Source of the DNA: Bacteroidales bacterium UBA3663
GTDB lineage: Bacteria > Bacteroidota > Bacteroidia > Bacteroidales > UBA3663
Length of the DNA: 10,918 nucleotides
Assembly: GCA_002373755.1 (NCBI GenBank)
Contig: DFJU01000141.1
Coordinates: 1 to 10,918 of the forward strand
Direction: 5' to 3'
Part shown: piece by piece, positions 6,785-10,918 of the stretch
Position numbering within the stretch: position 1 is the stretch's first letter
Layout of the letters: every line of letters begins with the position of its first letter
Notes under the pieces: generated by a model
The model's database searches: none
Told to the model about the DNA's origin: nothing
The model's input: the letters and a program-made list of their open reading frames with translations, nothing else
Position numbers and translations under genes: made by a program

Positions 6785-9646
6785 TTACCAGCCACGGTAG
6801 CGTCGGTCGTCATCGCGGCGTTCGTCCTTGGTGCCCATCGTGTTCTTGCCGGCAAAGACGCTGAAGCGGTAGATGAGGCTCACGAGGCCGTACTGGTAGA
6901 TGCCGTTGGTGCGCGAATCACGGAACGAATCGGCGCTGATGTTGCGGCTGACGTTGGTCTTTTGGCCGAGGATGTCGTACACTTCGCCCTTGATTGTGAG
7001 CGCGTTGCCCTTCAGGAAAGAGTGCGACACGGAGGCATTCCAGAGCAGTTCGTCGGTGTTCATATCCTTCTGCGAATAGCCGCGACGGCTCGTCATGTAG
7101 ATGTCCGATGCGAGTTCCGTGCCCCACGGCATTGTCCACTTCATGTCCGATCCGTAGTTGTAATCCTGTGTGTTGCGGTTGGATGCCGCGTTGATGTTGT
7201 TTTCGGCGTGGGTCTCGCTGAGCCAGCCGCGCAGTTCGATGCTGACGTAGTCGTTGCGGTAGGCCACATTTGCGCCGGTGTTGAGTCGCGTAGTGCGCGT
7301 GATGGACTTGATGTCAACGTCGTCGCTCATGCCAGCCGCCACATTGTTGTAGAGGCTGACGCTCTGCGTGAAGTTGCCGCCGATGTTGCCGCCCACCGAA
7401 AAGTGCTTCTCCTTGCCGAGGCCGGTGTTAAGGCCGACGCCACAGCCGATGTTCCAGTTGCCGTTGATGTTCTTCGGGATGGTGGTTCGGATGGTCGTGA
7501 CAGTGTCGTAGGTGGTCTTGGAGCTGATGCTGTTGCGCGTCATGCTGCCGTAGAGCCACGACCAGAGGCCGCGCTGCGATTCGGGGTCGAAAGTGTTGAA
7601 GTTGCCGTTCCAGTTGTGGCTGAACGACGGTTTGAGGTTCGGATTGCCCTTGCGCACATACTGCGGATTGGAGTCATCGACGATGTCGAGCAGGTCGGTC
7701 ATCGAAGGCTGCGAGGCACGGCCGTTGTAGCGCATCTGCATGTTGGTCGTCTTGTTGAAGTTGACGCGCAGGTTGACGCGCGGAGTGATGTTGAACACGT
7801 TGCGGCCGATTTCCGGATACTCCTTGCCCATGTAGCGATAGTTGAGCGTGGTGCGCTGCGGAAAGAGGTCAACGCCGCCCGACACGTTGTACTTGTCGCG
7901 CACCTGACGCAGCTGAAGACCGATGCGCTGGTCGTAGTTGCGGTATTCGGAGAACTGGCTCAGCTCCAGCGTGTCGCGCAGCAGGTACGATGCCTCGCGC
8001 ATCTGGCGCAGCACCTCGTCAACATCGTAGCGGCAGGCGATGAGGCTCTCTTTCAGCATGTCGTAAGCCTCTGAATCATAGACGAAAGCCTGACGCTCGT
8101 TCTTGCTGTAGCCGTAGCGGTAGCGATAGCTCACGTTGAAGTAGAGGCGGTCGGCAATAGGCTCGCTCCAGACGAGCTGTGCGGTGGCACTGTAGCTGCT
8201 GGCCGGAGTGTCGAAGTAGCGGTTGTTGTGCAGCATCGTGTTGTCGTTCTTGCGCTCCACATACGAGTGCGACAGGTCCTGACGTTCGCTCTGGCTGTAG
8301 TCGCCCCACATTCGCAGGGTCACGTTGCGGCCCTTCTTCTGCAGGCGTCGCGTAATCTGGAGTTCGCCCGACGTGCGCGTGCTTGTGTTGTGGCCCTGCG
8401 ACTGGCTGTCGTCGATGGAAATCGCCTCGCTGATGATTTCTTCGATTTCGTCGTCGGACATCTCGCTGATGTCGATGTTGAAGGCATTGCTCGCGCTCTG
8501 CCCCATCGAATTGTTGCGCGTGTAGTTGAAGTTCGGGCGGAACAGCACCGTGGTCATCGTGTCAGGCCGCCACTCCATCTTGAACTGCGCCTCGATGCGG
8601 TGGTTGCTGCCATAGTTGACGCTGTAGCTACGCTGATATTCCTTGTTGGTGTAGTATGCGACGTTGGAGCGGTTGCTGTGGTCGGAGCCGTCGTAGCGAT
8701 ACGACACACTGCCGCCCGTCTCCATGTTGGTGTTCTTCGATGCGAAGTTGATGCCGCCCTCCTTGTGGCTGTTGAGGCCGCCCCGGTTCCATCGCGGATT
8801 TTCGGGCACGTTGTAGCCGTTGCCCAAGGCCGACACCGTCGTGTTGTCGTTGAAGTAGTTGCCGATGCCGCGCACCGTGTAGCGATGTGCATTGCCGATG
8901 CCGGCCAAAGCATTGCCGAACCAGCCGTTCTTCATGCCCTTCTTGACCGAGAGGTCGAGCACGGTCTCCTCTTCGCCGTCATCGACGCCCGTGATTCGTG
9001 CCATGTCGCTCTTGCGCTCGTAGGTCTTGATCTTGTCGATGATGTCAACCGGGATGTTCTTCATCGCCACCGACTTGTCGTTGAGGAAGAACTCCTTGCC
9101 ATCGACCAGAATCTTGTTGACGCTCTTGCCGTTGATGGTGATGTTGCCCTCTTCATCGACCTCGGCGCCCGGCAGCAGCTTGACCAATGCCTCGAGCGTC
9201 GAACCCTGCGGCACGCGGTAGGCCTGCGGATTGAACTGGATGGAATCGCCCGACACCTGCACCTTGGCCACCGTGGTGGTGACGACGGCCTCCTTCAGCA
9301 TCTTGCTGTCGGTGCTGAGCGTGAGGTAGCCCAGATCGACCTGATGGCCGCCCTTGCGCTGCTTGAGGTTGAGCGGGATGTAGCGGGCCACATAGCCCAT
9401 GAACGACACCTTGAGCAGGTAGTTGGCCTGTTTGATGTCGCGCAGATTGAAGGCGCCCATGTCGTCGGCCATAGCGCCGGTCACCATCGTGCTGTCGGGC
9501 AACGCCAGGACCTGCACGTTAGCGCCCATCAGGGCCTCGCTCGTCTCTTTGTCAATGATTGAACCCTTGACCGAATATTTGCTCTGCGCCATGAGCGACG
9601 GGCATGCAAAGGCCAATGAAATCGATAAAAGGAAGATTCTCTTCAT
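6785..9646 (-). CDS. Outer-membrane beta-barrel protein (carboxypeptidase-regulatory-like plus TonB-receptor-like)
   Basis: A 953-residue outer-membrane protein. The signal peptide ends at about MAQ (residue 21). Residues 24-115 are a carboxypeptidase-regulatory-like beta-sandwich (SVKGSIIDKETSEALMGANV). Residues about 125-235 form a plug-like domain with LEALVKLLPG, ITINGKSVNKILVDGKEFF and IPVDIIDKIKTYE, typical of the Bacteroidetes 'outer membrane beta-barrel' group related to TonB-dependent receptors (OMP_b-brl_3 kind). From about 236 come alternating barrel strands and Gly/Asn/Thr-rich loops, including a GNPNLKPSF motif (666-674). Two unusual parts are an acidic stretch (SEMSDDEIEEIISEA, 393-407) and a charged C-terminal tail (AGKNTMGTKDERRDD..., 931-953) after the last apparent strand. 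No SusD-like lipoprotein is next to it, so it is not a standard SusCD pair. It may import a ligand or serve in envelope assembly; its substrate is unknown. No clear promoter was found upstream. Confidence 0.92.
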   Translation of the reverse strand: MKRIFLLSISLAFACPSLMAQSKYSVKGSIIDKETSEALMGANVQVLALPDSTMVTGAMADDMGAFNLRDIKQANYLLKVSFMGYVARYIPLNLKQRKGGHQVDLGYLTLSTDSKMLKEAVVTTTVAKVQVSGDSIQFNPQAYRVPQGSTLEALVKLLPGAEVDEEGNITINGKSVNKILVDGKEFFLNDKSVAMKNIPVDIIDKIKTYERKSDMARITGVDDGEEETVLDLSVKKGMKNGWFGNALAGIGNAHRYTVRGIGNYFNDNTTVSALGNGYNVPENPRWNRGGLNSHKEGGINFASKNTNMETGGSVSYRYDGSDHSNRSNVAYYTNKEYQRSYSVNYGSNHRIEAQFKMEWRPDTMTTVLFRPNFNYTRNNSMGQSASNAFNIDISEMSDDEIEEIISEAISIDDSQSQGHNTSTRTSGELQITRRLQKKGRNVTLRMWGDYSQSERQDLSHSYVERKNDNTMLHNNRYFDTPASSYSATAQLVWSEPIADRLYFNVSYRYRYGYSKNERQAFVYDSEAYDMLKESLIACRYDVDEVLRQMREASYLLRDTLELSQFSEYRNYDQRIGLQLRQVRDKYNVSGGVDLFPQRTTLNYRYMGKEYPEIGRNVFNITPRVNLRVNFNKTTNMQMRYNGRASQPSMTDLLDIVDDSNPQYVRKGNPNLKPSFSHNWNGNFNTFDPESQRGLWSWLYGSMTRNSISSKTTYDTVTTIRTTIPKNINGNWNIGCGVGLNTGLGKEKHFSVGGNIGGNFTQSVSLYNNVAAGMSDDVDIKSITRTTRLNTGANVAYRNDYVSIELRGWLSETHAENNINAASNRNTQDYNYGSDMKWTMPWGTELASDIYMTSRRGYSQKDMNTDELLWNASVSHSFLKGNALTIKGEVYDILGQKTNVSRNISADSFRDSRTNGIYQYGLVSLIYRFSVFAGKNTMGTKDERRDDDRRYRGW

Positions 9647-9947
9647 CAGTAAAAGAATGTGAAAGGTTTGTTAGTTGGTAAAAAAGACGTGTTTTCGACT
9701 TGTTTTTCAAAAATCAGACGCGAATTTAGTCAAATAATTCCGACAGTCGGCAGTTTTTGTAACTTTTTTTAATTCAGTCCGATAGGGTCATTGCATATAT
9801 TTTTATGTCCGATGCAGCCCGAATTGCACGCATTTGCACACTATCTCGCTGAAAATCAAAATCGAACGCAAGGCTAATAATACAATAACCGACAGATTTT
9901 CATGCAATTTCCGCATTTCAAAACGGCTCATTTTCACGGCCGCGCTG
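9647..9947. other. A/T-rich intergenic region upstream of two divergent genes
   Basis: No gene is supported here; short open frames at 9834-10207 have no recognisable protein character and run across the promoter of the next gene. I found no TAnnTTTG box on the minus strand at a sensible distance for the outer-membrane protein gene. Small signals present are a palindrome CCGAC-A-GTCGG (9740-9750), about 94 bp upstream of that gene, and two TTGCAC direct repeats (9824-9829 and 9834-9839) spaced 10 bp start to start. Either could be a regulator site, but both are short enough to arise by chance. Confidence 0.4.
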
Positions 9948-9978
9948 TTGCCTCGTCGCGAAAGATTCACTATCTTTG
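9948..9978 (+). promoter_or_regulatory. Bacteroidetes-type promoter for the arabinofuranosidase gene
   Basis: TTG at 9948-9950 is followed after exactly 20 bp by TATCTTTG at 9971-9978, the Bacteroidetes -33/-7 pair. Transcription should start a few bases after 9978, giving a leader of about 130 nt before the ATG at 10116. Confidence 0.75.
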
Positions 9979-9982
9979 CGGC

Positions 9983-10010
9983 CGCTACGCGATTTTTTGG
10001 ACACGTAGCG
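9983..10010 (+). promoter_or_regulatory. Leader hairpin at the 5' end of the arabinofuranosidase mRNA
   Basis: CGCTACG (9983-9989) pairs with CGTAGCG (10004-10010) around a 14-nt loop containing TTTTTT. The stem begins at about the predicted transcription start. It may protect the 5' end of the message or serve in leader control. It is not followed by a T-run, so it does not look like an attenuator terminator. Confidence 0.4.
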
Positions 10011-10115
10011 CGACATTCTTACCTTCCAATCGCAAACACACGCATTTCCTTTTTTCTATTTGTAACATACTAAATCCAACCGGCCGACAAGGTCAACATT
10101 TTTACAAACCTACAA

Positions 10116-10918
10116 ATGAAAATCTATCATTATTTATTGCCTCTGATGCTTGTCACAACCGTGCAGGCACAGGAAAACCTCTATCACGACGAGTTCAATC
10201 TGGGTGACGTGACATTGCTCGACGGCGTGCTGAAACATGCCCGCGACCTCAACATCCAGACGCTGCTCAAGTACGACACCGACCGCCTGCTCGCCCCCTA
10301 CCGCAAGGAGGCCGGCCTCGAGCCGAAGGGCAAGTCCTACCCCAACTGGGACGGTCTTGACGGACACGTCGGCGGCCACTACCTCACTGCCCTCGCCATC
10401 AATGCCGCACAGGGCGACGACGAGTGCCGCAAGCGCATGGAATATATGATTGCCGAGCTGAAGGAATGTGCCGACGCCAACGCCAGGAACCATCCCGACT
10501 GGGGAACGGGCTACGTGGGCGGCGTGCCCAACAGCGCGCAAATCTGGTCAACCTTCATGAACGGCGACTTCGGAGCATACCGCCGCGCCTGGGTGCCGTT
10601 CTACAACATCCACAAGATGTATGCAGGCCTGCGCGATGCGTGGCTCTACTGCGGCAACGAGGATGCGAAAAACCTCTTCATCGGCTTCTGCGACTGGGCT
10701 GTAACGTTGACCGCAAAACTGAGCGACGCACAGGTCGAACAGGCCCTGCACACCGAACATGGCGGCATGAACGAGGTCTTGGCCGATGCCTATGCCATCA
10801 CCAACGACAAGAAGTACCTCGACTGCGCCAAACGCTTCTCGCACAAGCGCATCCTCTACCCGCTGTCGCAGCACATCGACTGCCTCGACAACATGCACGC
10901 CAACACGCAGGTGCCGAA
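10116..10918 (+). CDS. GH127/GH146-type beta-L-arabinofuranosidase (DUF1680), C-terminus beyond the window
   Basis: The first 267 residues of an exported glycoside hydrolase that should release terminal beta-L-arabinofuranose, as from plant arabinan side chains or hydroxyproline-linked arabinose. The signal peptide is MKIYHYLLPLMLVTTVQA, cut before QENLY, with no lipobox, so the enzyme is periplasmic. Family blocks visible in order are LLDGVLKHARDLNIQTLLKY (35-54), DRLLAPYRKEAGL (56-68), YPNWDGLDGHVGGHYLTALA (75-94), GYVGGVPNS (132-140), PFYNIHKMYAGL (161-172), EHGGMNEVLADAYAIT (214-229) and the beginning of the HANTQVP block (261-267). Full members usually run 600-800 residues; the catalytic cysteine and zinc-binding cluster known from the GH127 enzyme HypBA1 lie past the right edge. 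GH127 and GH146 cannot be told apart on this part. The gene has its own promoter and a leader of about 130 nt. Confidence 0.93.
   Translation, partial: MKIYHYLLPLMLVTTVQAQENLYHDEFNLGDVTLLDGVLKHARDLNIQTLLKYDTDRLLAPYRKEAGLEPKGKSYPNWDGLDGHVGGHYLTALAINAAQGDDECRKRMEYMIAELKECADANARNHPDWGTGYVGGVPNSAQIWSTFMNGDFGAYRRAWVPFYNIHKMYAGLRDAWLYCGNEDAKNLFIGFCDWAVTLTAKLSDAQVEQALHTEHGGMNEVLADAYAITNDKKYLDCAKRFSHKRILYPLSQHIDCLDNMHANTQVP

Noticed and set aside
6962..9562. Long plus-strand open frames (370 and 444 codons) opposite the outer-membrane protein gene
   Set aside because: They lie antisense to a clearly recognised gene. Their translations are rich in Ala, Val, Arg and His without domains, as expected from G/C-rich third codon positions of the real gene.
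6785..9646. Reading the outer-membrane protein as SusC of a polysaccharide utilisation locus
   Set aside because: There is no SusD-like gene beside it, and the plug and barrel resemble the stand-alone beta-barrel group rather than SusC.
9724..9735. ATTATTTG on the minus strand as a promoter for the outer-membrane protein gene
   Set aside because: The TA of the -7 box is missing and there is no TTG box 19-21 bp upstream.
9834..10207. Two overlapping small plus-strand frames in the intergenic region
   Set aside because: They run through the promoter and leader hairpin of the arabinofuranosidase gene, and the second runs into its coding sequence in another frame.

Overview
The window looks like chromosomal DNA of a gut-type Bacteroidales bacterium. 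Three separate promoters carry the Bacteroidetes-specific -7 box in the same form (TATCTTTG, with a TTG box 20 bp upstream), and there are no obvious Shine-Dalgarno sequences. The gene content also fits: a sulfatase, an SGNH/SASA esterase lipoprotein, a DUF1680 arabinofuranosidase, a carboxypeptidase-regulatory-like/TonB-receptor-like barrel protein and a secreted serpin. Genus cannot be decided from the sequence alone.

Layout. (1) Bases 1-2984, minus strand: a tight three-gene set read right to left. It holds a HAD-IA phosphatase/phosphomutase, a lipoprotein esterase of the SASA type (23 bp gap) and a serine-type sulfatase (31 bp gap) that runs off the left edge. Its promoter lies at 3069-3099. 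This looks like a small glycan-processing operon that removes ester and sulfate groups. (2) Bases 2985-3243: a divergent control region with back-to-back promoters and an inverted repeat over the -33 box of the rightward one. (3) Bases 3244-6694, plus strand: a secreted serpin, then (101 bp later) a MoxR-type AAA+ ATPase and (8 bp later) a VWA protein of the DUF2201 type whose zinc-peptidase motif is degraded. (4) Bases 6718-6761: a 13-bp perfect terminator hairpin serving the converging genes. (5) Bases 6785-9646, minus strand: a 953-residue outer-membrane beta-barrel protein with no SusD-like partner in the window. (6) Bases 9647-10115: a 469-bp intergenic region with a promoter and a leader hairpin for the next gene. 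(7) From 10116, plus strand: the first third of a GH127/GH146 (DUF1680) beta-L-arabinofuranosidase, cut by the right edge.

Functionally, the two ends of the window are about complex glycan breakdown in the periplasm or at the cell surface. The middle is a protease-inhibitor gene beside an ATPase/VWA remodelling pair. The least explained part is the serpin-MoxR-VWA cluster. The MoxR/VWA pairing itself is a known theme, but its client, the loss of the HExxH motif and any link to the serpin are open questions. I see no tRNA, rRNA, CRISPR array, insertion sequence or phage gene.
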